Positions 36,612 through 45,300 of a DNA stretch of 64,000 bases are shown in pieces. Position numbers and translations under genes: made by a program. This stretch comes from Pseudoxanthomonas beigongshangi (GTDB taxonomy: Bacteria; Pseudomonadota; Gammaproteobacteria; Xanthomonadales; Xanthomonadaceae): positions 106,395-170,394 of the forward strand of contig NZ_JADHDV010000008.1 of the NCBI RefSeq assembly GCF_016820515.1, read 5' to 3'. Within the stretch, counting starts at the first letter, position 1. The number at the start of each line of letters is the position of its first letter. Under the pieces are notes generated by a model. That model saw only the letters and a program-made list of their open reading frames with translations. It had not been told where the DNA came from and ran no database searches.

Positions 36612-37919
36612 ATGGCCTTTGCTCCGACACCCCAGCCCCGGACCTCCGCCGCCGCCCCGGCGGTCAACACCCGCGTGGCCCTGGCCGTGGTCACCACGAT
36701 CTTCTTCATGTGGGGCTTCCTGACCTGCCTCAACGACATCCTCATCCCGCACCTGAAGGCGGTGTTCGAGCTGAACTACGCGCGTGCGATGCTCGTGCAG
36801 TTCACTTTCTTCGGCGCCTACTTCCTGATGTCGCTGCCGGCCGGCCGGCTGGTCGCGCACCTGGGCTACAAGAAGGGAATCGTCGCTGGCCTGGTGATCG
36901 CCGGCATCGGCGCGCTGGGCTTCTGGCCGGCGGCCGAACTGCGCATCTATGAAGCCTTCCTCGGCGCGCTGTTCGTGCTGGCCACCGGCATCACCGTGCT
37001 GCAGGTGGCGGCCAATCCCTATGTCGCGCTGCTGGGACCGGAGCAGACCAGCTCCAGCCGGTTGACCCTGGCGCAGGCGTTGAATTCGCTGGGTACCACG
37101 CTGGCGCCGTACTTCGGTGGCGTGTTGATCCTGTCCAGCACGGTCAAGAGCGCAGAACAGATCGCCGTGATGCCGCAAGCCGAGCAGATCGCTTATCGCG
37201 TGCAGGAAGCGCAGGCCGTGCAAGGCCCGTATCTGGGGCTGGGCATCGCCCTGTTCCTGCTGGCCGTATTCGTGTTCCTGTTCCGGCTACCGGCCCTGAC
37301 GGAAACCACCGAGCAGGCCGATCACAGCAAGCACACGCTGCGCGAGGCGCTCAGCCATCGCCATGTCATGTTCGGCGTTCTGGGCATCTTCTTCTACGTT
37401 GGTGCGGAAGTTGCCATTGGCAGCCTGATGGTCAACTACTTCTCGCTACCGGAAATCGCTGCCATCACGGAGGAGAAGGCGTCCAAGTACCTGATGGCCT
37501 ACTGGTTCCTGGCGATGGTCGGACGCTTCGCCGGTTCGGCCATGATGGTCAAGCTCTCGCCGCGCAAGCTGTTGGCGACTTTCGCCGCCGGAAACATCGT
37601 GCTGCTGGCGATCACCATGAGTAATACCGGCATGGTGGCGGTCTACAGCCTGATTGGTGTCGGCCTGTTTAATTCGATCATGTTCCCGACCATCTTCGCG
37701 CTCAGCATCGAGCGGCTTGGACCACTGACGAACAAGGCCTCGAGCCTGCTGATCATGGCTATCGTCGGCGGCGCGGTCATCCCGCTGCTGCAGGGCATGC
37801 TGGCCGATCGCATCGGCCTGCATCATTCCTTCATCCTGCCGCTGCTCTGCTACGGCTACATCATCTTCTATGGCCTCTCGGGTTCGCGCCCGGACGCCTC
37901 GGCGGCCAAGGGAGCGTAA
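36612..37919 (+). CDS. MFS sugar:H+ symporter, FucP/NagP family
   Basis: This 435-aa inner-membrane protein has 12 predicted helices. The family opening IFFMWGFLTCLNDILIPHLK, YFLMSLPAGRLVAHLGYKKGI, LQVAANPYVALLG and FNSIMFPTIFALSIERLG are typical of the L-fucose/glucose/GlcNAc proton symporters. In this locus it should import the monosaccharides released in the periplasm, most likely mannose or GlcNAc. It follows the LacI gene and precedes fructokinase by 7 bp, so it is in one operon. The central loop after helix 6 is long and polar, as in the family. Confidence 0.92.
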   Translation: MAFAPTPQPRTSAAAPAVNTRVALAVVTTIFFMWGFLTCLNDILIPHLKAVFELNYARAMLVQFTFFGAYFLMSLPAGRLVAHLGYKKGIVAGLVIAGIGALGFWPAAELRIYEAFLGALFVLATGITVLQVAANPYVALLGPEQTSSSRLTLAQALNSLGTTLAPYFGGVLILSSTVKSAEQIAVMPQAEQIAYRVQEAQAVQGPYLGLGIALFLLAVFVFLFRLPALTETTEQADHSKHTLREALSHRHVMFGVLGIFFYVGAEVAIGSLMVNYFSLPEIAAITEEKASKYLMAYWFLAMVGRFAGSAMMVKLSPRKLLATFAAGNIVLLAITMSNTGMVAVYSLIGVGLFNSIMFPTIFALSIERLGPLTNKASSLLIMAIVGGAVIPLLQGMLADRIGLHHSFILPLLCYGYIIFYGLSGSRPDASAAKGA

Positions 37920-37926
37920 GGCCAAA

Positions 37927-38928
37927 ATGTCGAAAATCGTTTGTTTCGGCGAGGTTTTGATCGATCTACTCGCCCAGCCCCCGGCCACGCCGGATACCCC
38001 GCGGGCGTTCCTGCAGTACGCCGGCGGCGCGCCCGCCAACGTGGCGGTGGCCGCGGCCCGGCTCGGCGCGGATACCCATTTCGCCGGCATGCTGGGCGAG
38101 GACATGTTCGGCGACTTCCTGCGCGAGAGCCTGGAATCGGCCGGCGTGGCGACCGACTGCATCGTGCGCACCGGCGAGGCCAAGACCGCGCTGGCCTTCG
38201 TCGCCCTGGACGCGACCGGCGAGCGCAGCTTCAGCTTCTACCGGCCGCCGGCGGCGGACCTGCTGTTCCGCACCGAGCATTTCCAGCCCGCCTGTTTCAA
38301 CGGTACCGGCAGCTTCCACGTCTGTTCCAACAGCCTGACCGAGCCGACCATCGCCGAGACCACCTTCAACGGCATGCTGCGCGCGCGCGCGGCCGGCGCG
38401 GTGGTCAGCCTGGATCTGAACCTGCGCCCGGCCTTGTGGCCTGCGGGCGTGGATCCGGCGCCGCGGCTGTGGGAAGCGCTGGGCAATGCGGACCTGGTGA
38501 AGCTGTCGCAGGAAGAACTCGACTACCTGGCGCGTCCGTTCGGCGGTGGCGCGGAAGGCGAAACCCGGGTGCGCGAGCGCCTGTTCGAAGGCCAAGCCCA
38601 GTTGCTGATCATCACCGACGGTGCCGCGCCGATCCGCTGGTTCACCCGCCAGGCCAATGGACGCGTGAGCAGTTTCCGGGTCGAGACGCGCGACACCACC
38701 GCCGCGGGCGACGCCTTCGTCGGCGGCCTGCTGTTCCGGCTGGGGGAGCGGGGCGGGGACGGCGCCGGTTTCGCCGCGTTCTGCCACGACCGCGCGGCCA
38801 TCGAGGACACCCTCCGCTTCGGCGCCGCCGTCGGCGCGCTGGCGGTGACCCGCAAGGGCGCCTTCGCCGCCATGCCGACCCTGGCCGAAGTCCAACAACT
38901 GCTGCAGGACCAACATGAGCACGCCTGA
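37927..38928 (+). CDS. PfkB-family carbohydrate kinase, probable fructokinase
   Basis: This 333-aa ribokinase-fold enzyme starts MSKIVCFGEVLIDLL. The first PfkB signature GGAPANVAVAAARLG is present, and the second DTTAAGDAFVGGLLF contains the catalytic Asp262. The closest known pattern is bacterial fructokinase (FGEvLiDllaqp...ggAPaNvA). The next gene encodes a mannose isomerase that overlaps it by 14 nt, so the pair would turn mannose into fructose and then fructose-6-phosphate. An ATG at 37927, 7 nt after the transporter stop, is preferred over upstream in-frame starts inside that gene. Other hexose specificities cannot be excluded. Confidence 0.9.
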   Translation: MSKIVCFGEVLIDLLAQPPATPDTPRAFLQYAGGAPANVAVAAARLGADTHFAGMLGEDMFGDFLRESLESAGVATDCIVRTGEAKTALAFVALDATGERSFSFYRPPAADLLFRTEHFQPACFNGTGSFHVCSNSLTEPTIAETTFNGMLRARAAGAVVSLDLNLRPALWPAGVDPAPRLWEALGNADLVKLSQEELDYLARPFGGGAEGETRVRERLFEGQAQLLIITDGAAPIRWFTRQANGRVSSFRVETRDTTAAGDAFVGGLLFRLGERGGDGAGFAAFCHDRAAIEDTLRFGAAVGALAVTRKGAFAAMPTLAEVQQLLQDQHEHA

Positions 38929-40114
38929 TACCGCGCCGGATTTCCGGTCGCCCGCGTTCCTGCGCGAACACATCGCGCAGACCATGGCCTTCTACCATCC
39001 GCGCGCCATCGATCCGGCCGGCGGCTTCTTCCATTACTTCCGCGACGACGGCAGCGTCTACGACGCCGGCCATCGCCACCTGGTCAGCAGCACGCGCTTC
39101 GTCTTCAACTACGCGATGGCGTTCCGCGAATTCGGCAACGCCGAATACCTGGACGCGGTGAAGCACGGCCTGCGCTACCTGCGCGAGGTGCACCGCAACC
39201 CGGCCACCGGTGGCTACGCGTGGACGCTGCGCGACGGCGTGGTCGAGGACGACATGAACCACTGCTACGGCGTGGCCTTCGTCCTGCTGGCCTATTCCTG
39301 CGGCGTGAAGGCCGGCGTGGAAGAGGCGCGTGGCTGGATGGACGAAACCTGGAACCTGCTGGAGCAGCGGTTCTGGGAACCGGAATTCGGCTTGTACAAG
39401 GATGAGGCCGACGCGCAGTGGAACTTCACCGGCTATCGCGGCCAGAACGCCAACATGCATATGTGCGAGGCGATGCTGGCGGCGTTCGAGGCCACCGGCG
39501 AGCGCCGCTATGTCGAGCGTGCCCTGCAACTGGCCGACCACATGACCCGCCGGCAGGCCGCCAAGGCCGACGGACTGGTGTGGGAACACTACGACACCCA
39601 GTGGAACATCGACTGGGACTACAACCGCGACAATCCCAAGCACCTGTTCCGCCCGTGGGGATTCCAGCCCGGCCACCAGACCGAGTGGGCCAAGCTGCTG
39701 ATGATCCTGGATCGCCATGTCGACGCCGATTGGCTGGTGCCGACCGCACGCCACCTGTTCGATGTCGCGGTGGCGCGTTCCTGGGACGAGACGCGTGGCG
39801 GTCTGTACTACGGCTTCGCCCCGGACGGCGCGGTGTGCGACGACGACAAGTATTTCTGGGTGCAGGCCGAATCGCTGGCCGCCGCCGCGCTGCTGGCGCA
39901 GGGCACCGGCGATGCGTCCTACTGGCAGTGGTATGACCGCCTGTGGGACTACTCCTGGAAGTACTTCGTCGATCACCGGTACGGCGCGTGGTACCGCATC
40001 CTGGATGCGGACAACCGCAAGTACAGCGACGAGAAGAGTCCGGCCGGCAAGACGGACTACCACACCATGGGCGCATGCCATGAGGTACTGAACGTGGTGC
40101 GCCCGCGCGGCTGA
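38915..40114 (+). CDS. D-mannose isomerase (AGE superfamily)
   Basis: This 399-aa (alpha/alpha)6-barrel protein belongs to the acylglucosamine 2-epimerase superfamily. The end WYRILDADNRKYSDEKSP...DYHTMGACHEVL is typical of mannose isomerases, with catalytic His254 (GHQTEW) and His383 (DYHTMG), the latter at the same number as in E. coli YihS as I recall it. It interconverts mannose and fructose in the cytoplasm without phosphorylation. Its start lies inside the fructokinase gene, so both are co-translated. GlcNAc 2-epimerase is the main alternative, but the fructokinase partner supports mannose isomerase. Confidence 0.87.
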   Translation: MSTPDTAPDFRSPAFLREHIAQTMAFYHPRAIDPAGGFFHYFRDDGSVYDAGHRHLVSSTRFVFNYAMAFREFGNAEYLDAVKHGLRYLREVHRNPATGGYAWTLRDGVVEDDMNHCYGVAFVLLAYSCGVKAGVEEARGWMDETWNLLEQRFWEPEFGLYKDEADAQWNFTGYRGQNANMHMCEAMLAAFEATGERRYVERALQLADHMTRRQAAKADGLVWEHYDTQWNIDWDYNRDNPKHLFRPWGFQPGHQTEWAKLLMILDRHVDADWLVPTARHLFDVAVARSWDETRGGLYYGFAPDGAVCDDDKYFWVQAESLAAAALLAQGTGDASYWQWYDRLWDYSWKYFVDHRYGAWYRILDADNRKYSDEKSPAGKTDYHTMGACHEVLNVVRPRG

Positions 40115-40149
40115 GCCGGGACACCACACCGAGCGAGGAGGGAAGGGCT

Positions 40150-42444
40150 TTGCACGGAACACACGCGTCAAGTTTTGGATCGATGCAACGTTGGCTGGCG
40201 GCAGGACTGGTCCTGCTGGCATCGGGATTCGCGCACGCACAGGCATCCGCACAGGCACCGGCGCCTTCGCTGGTGCCGTTGCCGGCATCGGTCAAACCGG
40301 AAACCGGAACCTTCGGGCTGTCGCCTGCCACGCGGCTGTGCGCGGAAGGCAAGGACGCGCAGGCGAATGCCGATCTGTTCAATGCCTGGCTGCGCGAGCG
40401 GCAAGGCTGGGCGCTGCGCGATTGCGGCAAGGCATCGGCGAAAACCGCCGACGTGATCCGGCTGGCGCCCGCCGGCAAGGACATCGCCGCCGAGGCCTAC
40501 CAACTGCATGTGCAGCCGCAAGGCGTCAGCCTGCGCGGCGACGCCGCCGGCCAGTTCTATGGTGTGCAGACGCTGATGCAACTGCTGCCCATCGAGCGCG
40601 CCCAGCGGCTGGAGCTGCCGGCGCAGCGTATCGATGACGCGCCGCGCTTCGCCTATCGCGGCATGCACCTGGACGTGGGCCGCCACCTGTTCCCGGTTGA
40701 TTTCATCAAGCGGCTGCTGGACCGGATGGCGCACTACAAGCTCAACCGCTTCCACTGGCATCTCACCGACGATCAGGGCTGGCGCATCGAGATCAAGCGC
40801 TATCCGCGCCTGACCGAAGTGGGCGGGCAGCGCAAGGAAACCGACGGCGACGGCAAACCCTACGGCGGCTTCTACACCCAGGACGAGGTGCGCGACGTGG
40901 TCGCCTACGCGGCGTCGCTGCACATCACGGTGATTCCGGAAATCGAGATGCCGGGCCATGCGCTGGCCGCCTTGGCCGCCTATCCGGAACTGGGCTGCAC
41001 GCCGGGACCGTTCGAGACCGGCACCACCTGGGGCGTGTTCGACGACATTTTCTGCCCGACCGAGCCGACCTTCACCTTCCTGGAGAACGTGCTGGACGAG
41101 GTCATCCCGCTGTTCCCGGCGCCGTACGTGCACATCGGCGGCGACGAAGCGCCGAAGACGCGCTGGCAGCAGAGCGCGGCGGCGCAGGAAGTCATCCGCC
41201 GCGAAGGCCTGAAGGACGAACACGAACTGCAGAGCTGGTTCATCCGCCGGATGGAGCGCTTCCTGCACTCGCGCGGCAAGCGCCTGATCGGCTGGGATGA
41301 AATCCTCGAAGGCGGCCTTGCCCCGGATGCGACGGTGATGTCGTGGCGCGGCGAGGCCGGCGGGATCGCCGCCGCGCGCCACGGCAACGACGTGATCATG
41401 TCGCCGACGCGCTGCTGCTACCTCGACTATGGCCAGGGTCCCAAGGACACCGAACTGTGGCAGAAGGGTGGCGAGCTGCCGATCGAGACGGTCTATGCCT
41501 ACGACCCGGTGCCGGTGGAACTGGAGGCCGACAAGCGCCACCACATCCTCGGCGTGCAGGCGAACGTGTGGACCGAGCGCATGCCGCGCGAGGAAGTGGT
41601 CGAATACATGGTGTTCCCGCGTCTGCTGGCGCTGGCCGAGATCGCGTGGACGCCGCAGGCGCAGCGCGATTTCGACGCCTTCGATCGACGCCTGTCCGGC
41701 CAGTATCCGCGCCTGGCACAGGCCGGACTGCGTTACCGCATTCCGGCGCCCTGGGGCCTGCGCGACGGCCTGGCGGTGGAACAGGATCAGTACACCCTGG
41801 ACCTGCGGCCACGCGTGCCCGGCAGCCGCATCCACTACACCCTGGACGGCAGCGTCCCGAACACCGCCTCGCCGCGGGCGACCGGACCGGTCAGCGTCAC
41901 CGTGCCGGCCGACGGCGCGGTCACGGTGCGCACGCTGACGATCACCGCCGATGGGCGCGAGAGCGGCATCCACCGCGCGATCCTGCGCAACCGCCGCTAC
42001 AAGCCGGCGCAGCCGGAACCGAAGGAAGCGCGCGCCTCCGGCGTGTCCTACCGTTACTACGAAGGCACCTTCGACCGGTTCGCCGAGATGGAAGCGGCCA
42101 AGCCGGTGCGCAGCGGCAGCGCGCAGTCGTTCGATTGGCGCGGCTACGGCCGCCACGAGCATTTCGGGCTGGTGTTCGAAGGCTGGCTGCACGTGCCCGA
42201 AGACGGCCTGTACCGTTTCCGCGCACAGGCCGACGATGCTTCCGCGCTGTACATCGACGGCGAGGCGGTAGTGCGCAACGAGACCTACGATCAGCCGGTG
42301 GAAGGCAGCGTGCCGCTGCGCCGCGGCTGGCACCGGCTGCGGCTGGATTTCTACCAGCGTTCGGGCGATATCGGCCTCGGGCTGAGCTGGGCGAAGGGCG
42401 AGGCGTCGCTGAAACCGCTGGACGCGACGCAGCTGCGGCATTGA
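40150..42444 (+). CDS. GH20 beta-N-acetylhexosaminidase with C-terminal PA14-like domain
   Basis: The protein is up to 764 aa. It has a signal peptide (WLAAGLVLLASGFAHAQA), a GH20b N-terminal domain, the GH20 barrel with catalytic Asp-Glu in HIGGDEAPKTRW (residues 332-333 from the TTG start), a beta-sandwich (residues about 555-620), and a PA14-like module (about 635-755: YYEGTF ... DGLYRFRAQADDASALYIDGE) that may bind glycans. It releases terminal GlcNAc/GalNAc from N-glycan antennae or chitin. Start choice is awkward: AGGAGG at 40137 favours TTG 40150, whereas ATG 40183 gives a more usual signal peptide but sits inside the operator-like TTGGATCGATGCAA. It follows the isomerase gene by 35 bp. 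Confidence 0.93.
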   Translation: MHGTHASSFGSMQRWLAAGLVLLASGFAHAQASAQAPAPSLVPLPASVKPETGTFGLSPATRLCAEGKDAQANADLFNAWLRERQGWALRDCGKASAKTADVIRLAPAGKDIAAEAYQLHVQPQGVSLRGDAAGQFYGVQTLMQLLPIERAQRLELPAQRIDDAPRFAYRGMHLDVGRHLFPVDFIKRLLDRMAHYKLNRFHWHLTDDQGWRIEIKRYPRLTEVGGQRKETDGDGKPYGGFYTQDEVRDVVAYAASLHITVIPEIEMPGHALAALAAYPELGCTPGPFETGTTWGVFDDIFCPTEPTFTFLENVLDEVIPLFPAPYVHIGGDEAPKTRWQQSAAAQEVIRREGLKDEHELQSWFIRRMERFLHSRGKRLIGWDEILEGGLAPDATVMSWRGEAGGIAAARHGNDVIMSPTRCCYLDYGQGPKDTELWQKGGELPIETVYAYDPVPVELEADKRHHILGVQANVWTERMPREEVVEYMVFPRLLALAEIAWTPQAQRDFDAFDRRLSGQYPRLAQAGLRYRIPAPWGLRDGLAVEQDQYTLDLRPRVPGSRIHYTLDGSVPNTASPRATGPVSVTVPADGAVTVRTLTITADGRESGIHRAILRNRRYKPAQPEPKEARASGVSYRYYEGTFDRFAEMEAAKPVRSGSAQSFDWRGYGRHEHFGLVFEGWLHVPEDGLYRFRAQADDASALYIDGEAVVRNETYDQPVEGSVPLRRGWHRLRLDFYQRSGDIGLGLSWAKGEASLKPLDATQLRH
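40175..40188. promoter_or_regulatory. LacI-like operator motif at the GH20 start codon
   Basis: TTGGATCGATGCAA differs at one position from the complement of the glk operator (TTGGATCGATTCAA). It overlaps the ATG at 40183 and lies 25 bp inside the frame if TTG 40150 is used. Confidence 0.5.
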
Positions 42445-42596
42445 AGCAGGAGGTCCGGCCGGATCCGGGATGCCGGGTCGCGGACGGACGCACGGGGTCC
42501 CGCGACGCGCGTGCGTGGCGGGAACGGCGCAGGATCAGGCCACGCGGGTGCCATCACGGCACCGAGCCACGTCGGCCGAGGAGGAGGAGCGAGTTC

Positions 42597-45275
42597 ATGA
42601 GAGTCCAACCCATTGCCGCCACGGTTCCCGCCTGGATGCGCGCGATGCTCTGCGTCGCGTGGCTGTTGCTGGGCACCACCGCGATCGCGCAGCCGGCCGC
42701 GCAGTCACAGGCGGTCAGCGCCGACTGGCGCTTCCGCCTATTGCCCGGCGACGCCCAGCTCGCGGCGCACCCGCAAGCCGCCGGATGGGCGAAGGCCGCG
42801 GTGCCGGGCACGGTCCACACCGATCTGTTCGCCAATGGGGTGATTCCGGATCCCTACGTCGGCGCGCCGGAAGCCGGGCTGCAATGGATCGGGCTGGCCG
42901 ATTGGGAGTACCTGGGCCGCTTCGATGTCGATGCCGCGACCCTGGCGCGCCCGCACGCGGAACTGGTGTTCGAGGGACTGGATACCTTCGCCGAGGTCGA
43001 ACTCAACGGCCAGCCGTTGCTGAAGGCGGACAATAGCCACCGCACCTGGCGCGCGCGCGTGGACGGGCGGCTGAAGGCCCGCGGCAACGAGCTGCGGGTG
43101 GTGTTCCGTTCGCCCATCCGCACGCTGCTGCCGAAGGTGCAGGCGATGCCGCACAAGATCGCCGGCAACTATCCCTCGCCCTATGGCGACGAGCCGAAGG
43201 ACGCGATGGTCGGCAACTTCGTGCGCAAGCCCGGTTACCACTTCGGCTGGGACTGGGGCCCGCGCTACGTGACCGCCGGCATCTGGCGGCCGATCCGGCT
43301 GGAGAGCTGGAACGACCTGCGCATCACCGATCTGGCCGTGCGCACCGATGCGCTGGACGAGCGCCAGGCGCGGCTGGCCGTGCTGGTGGAGGTCGATGCC
43401 GCGCGTGCCGGTTCCGCGGACGTGGAGGTCGAAGTACTGGACCCGGATGGGCGCCGCGTCGATGTCCTGCGCCGCAAGGCCGCGCTGACCGCCGGTGTCC
43501 AGCCGGTGACGGTGGAAATGACCCTGCCCAAGCCGCGTCGCTGGTGGCCGGTGGGCTACGGCGAACAGGCGCGCTACACCTTCCGCGCCACCGTGAAGGC
43601 CAAGGGCGGGCAGGCGGGCAGCGAGCGCCGCACCGGCCTGCGCACGATCGAACTCAGGCGCGATGTCGACGCGGACGGGCAGGGCCAGGGCTTCGCCTTC
43701 GTGATCAACGGCGTGCCGGTGTTCGCCAAGGGTGCGAACGTCATCCCGTTCGACGCGTTCCCGCCGCGAGCCGACGAGAAGCGCGTGCGCGCGGCGTTGA
43801 CCGCCGCCCGCGACGCCAACATGAACATGCTGCGCAACTGGGGCGGCGGCTATTACGAAGACGATGTGTTCTTCGAGATCGCCGACGAACTCGGCCTGCT
43901 GGTCTGGCAGGACTTCATGTTCGGCGGCGGCATGCAGCCGGGCTACGACCCGGCGTTCCGGGCCAACGTGGTCGCCGAGGCGCACGACAACATCCGCCGC
44001 CTGCGCCACCACCCCAGCATCGTGCTTTGGTGCGGCAACAACGAGGAAGAGACCGCGTGGAAGGACTGGGGCCACCGCAAGCAGCTGGTGGCGGCGGATC
44101 CGGTGTTCGCCGACAAGGTCTGGCAGGGCTACGTGGCGCTGTTCGGCCAGGATCTGCGCCAGGTGGTGGGCGAGCAGGGACTGGGCGTGCCGTACTGGTC
44201 CAGTTCACCCAGCAACGATCTGGACGAGAAGGCCAACGATTCGCGCAAGGGCGACAAGCATTACTGGGACGTCTGGGCCGGTTCCAAGCCGGTGCAGGCC
44301 TACCTGGACGAAACCCCGCGCTTCATGTCCGAGTTCGGCCTGCAGGCGTGGCCGGACATGCGCACCATCGCCAGCTTCGCCAGGCCGGAAGAGCAGGCGG
44401 TCGACAGCCTGGTGATCAAGGCGCACCAGAAGTTCCTGGCCGGCGAGGGCAACACCCGGCTGTCGCTCTACATCGAGCGCGAGTACGGCAAGCCGCGCGA
44501 CTTCCCCGGCTTCGTCTACCTGAGCCGGGTGATGCAGGCCGACGGCATCGGGCTGGCCGCGCTGCATCACCGCGCCTCGCGGCCGTACACGATGGGTTCG
44601 CTGTACTGGCAGCTCAACGACGTATGGCCGGGCGCCTCGTGGTCGAGCGTGGACTTCTACGGACGCTGGAAGCCGCTGAACTTCCACGCGCGCCGGTTCT
44701 TTGCGCCGCTTGCGGTCGCGGCGCTGCGCAAGGAGGGCGTGACCCGGTTGTCGCTGCTGTCCGACCTGACCACCGCGACGGAGGCCGAATGGCGCCTGCG
44801 TGTGATGGATTTCGATGGTCGCGTGCTGAAGGAACGCCGCCAATCGGCCACGCTCGCGGCGCTGGCGGCCACGCCGGCCGGCGAGTTCGGCGACGCTGAA
44901 TTGCTGGGCGGCGCGGATCCCGCGCGCACGTTCGCGGTGTTCGATCTGGTCCGCGGCGGCGAGACGGTTTCGCGCGGACTGGTCTACTTCACCGCGCCGA
45001 AGGACCTGCGCCTGCCGGCGCCGCGCATCGACACCGAGCTGGCCGCCGATGGCGACGGTGACGGTTATCTGCTGACCCTGCGTTCGCCGGTGTTCGTGCG
45101 TGCGTTGTGGCTGGACTTCGGCGATCTGGACGCGACGCTGTCCGACAACGCGCTGGACCTGCTGCCGGGCGAAGCCGTCAGCCTGCGCGTGTCCTCGAAG
45201 ACCGACGCGGCGGCGCTGCGCAAGGCGCTGACCCTTCAATCCCTCGCCGACGCGATGTCCGCGCCGGCTCCCTGA
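42597..45275 (+). CDS. GH2 family beta-mannosidase
   Basis: This 892-aa exported protein has a signal peptide (MLCVAWLLLGTTAIAQ) and the three-domain GH2 start (sugar-binding, immunoglobulin-like, TIM barrel). Acid/base Glu483 is in LWCGNNEEE and nucleophile Glu579 in MSEFGLQAWP. PGYHFGWDWGPRYVTAGIWRPI and MLRNWGGGYYEDDVFFEIADELGLLVWQDFMF are characteristic of beta-mannosidases rather than beta-galactosidases. It cuts the Man-beta-1,4-GlcNAc bond at the N-glycan core once alpha-mannoses are gone. AGGAGGAG precedes ATG 42597, 152 bp after the GH20 gene; the ORF upstream of that ATG is a shadow. Confidence 0.95.
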   Translation: MRVQPIAATVPAWMRAMLCVAWLLLGTTAIAQPAAQSQAVSADWRFRLLPGDAQLAAHPQAAGWAKAAVPGTVHTDLFANGVIPDPYVGAPEAGLQWIGLADWEYLGRFDVDAATLARPHAELVFEGLDTFAEVELNGQPLLKADNSHRTWRARVDGRLKARGNELRVVFRSPIRTLLPKVQAMPHKIAGNYPSPYGDEPKDAMVGNFVRKPGYHFGWDWGPRYVTAGIWRPIRLESWNDLRITDLAVRTDALDERQARLAVLVEVDAARAGSADVEVEVLDPDGRRVDVLRRKAALTAGVQPVTVEMTLPKPRRWWPVGYGEQARYTFRATVKAKGGQAGSERRTGLRTIELRRDVDADGQGQGFAFVINGVPVFAKGANVIPFDAFPPRADEKRVRAALTAARDANMNMLRNWGGGYYEDDVFFEIADELGLLVWQDFMFGGGMQPGYDPAFRANVVAEAHDNIRRLRHHPSIVLWCGNNEEETAWKDWGHRKQLVAADPVFADKVWQGYVALFGQDLRQVVGEQGLGVPYWSSSPSNDLDEKANDSRKGDKHYWDVWAGSKPVQAYLDETPRFMSEFGLQAWPDMRTIASFARPEEQAVDSLVIKAHQKFLAGEGNTRLSLYIEREYGKPRDFPGFVYLSRVMQADGIGLAALHHRASRPYTMGSLYWQLNDVWPGASWSSVDFYGRWKPLNFHARRFFAPLAVAALRKEGVTRLSLLSDLTTATEAEWRLRVMDFDGRVLKERRQSATLAALAATPAGEFGDAELLGGADPARTFAVFDLVRGGETVSRGLVYFTAPKDLRLPAPRIDTELAADGDGDGYLLTLRSPVFVRALWLDFGDLDATLSDNALDLLPGEAVSLRVSSKTDAAALRKALTLQSLADAMSAPAP

Positions 45276-45300
45276 TCGTTTTCCGCAAAGAGGAACTCCC

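Noticed and set aside
37956..37970. LacI-like motif TTTGATCGATCTA inside the fructokinase gene
   Set aside because: It encodes the conserved VLIDLL segment of the protein, so the match is explained by coding constraint.
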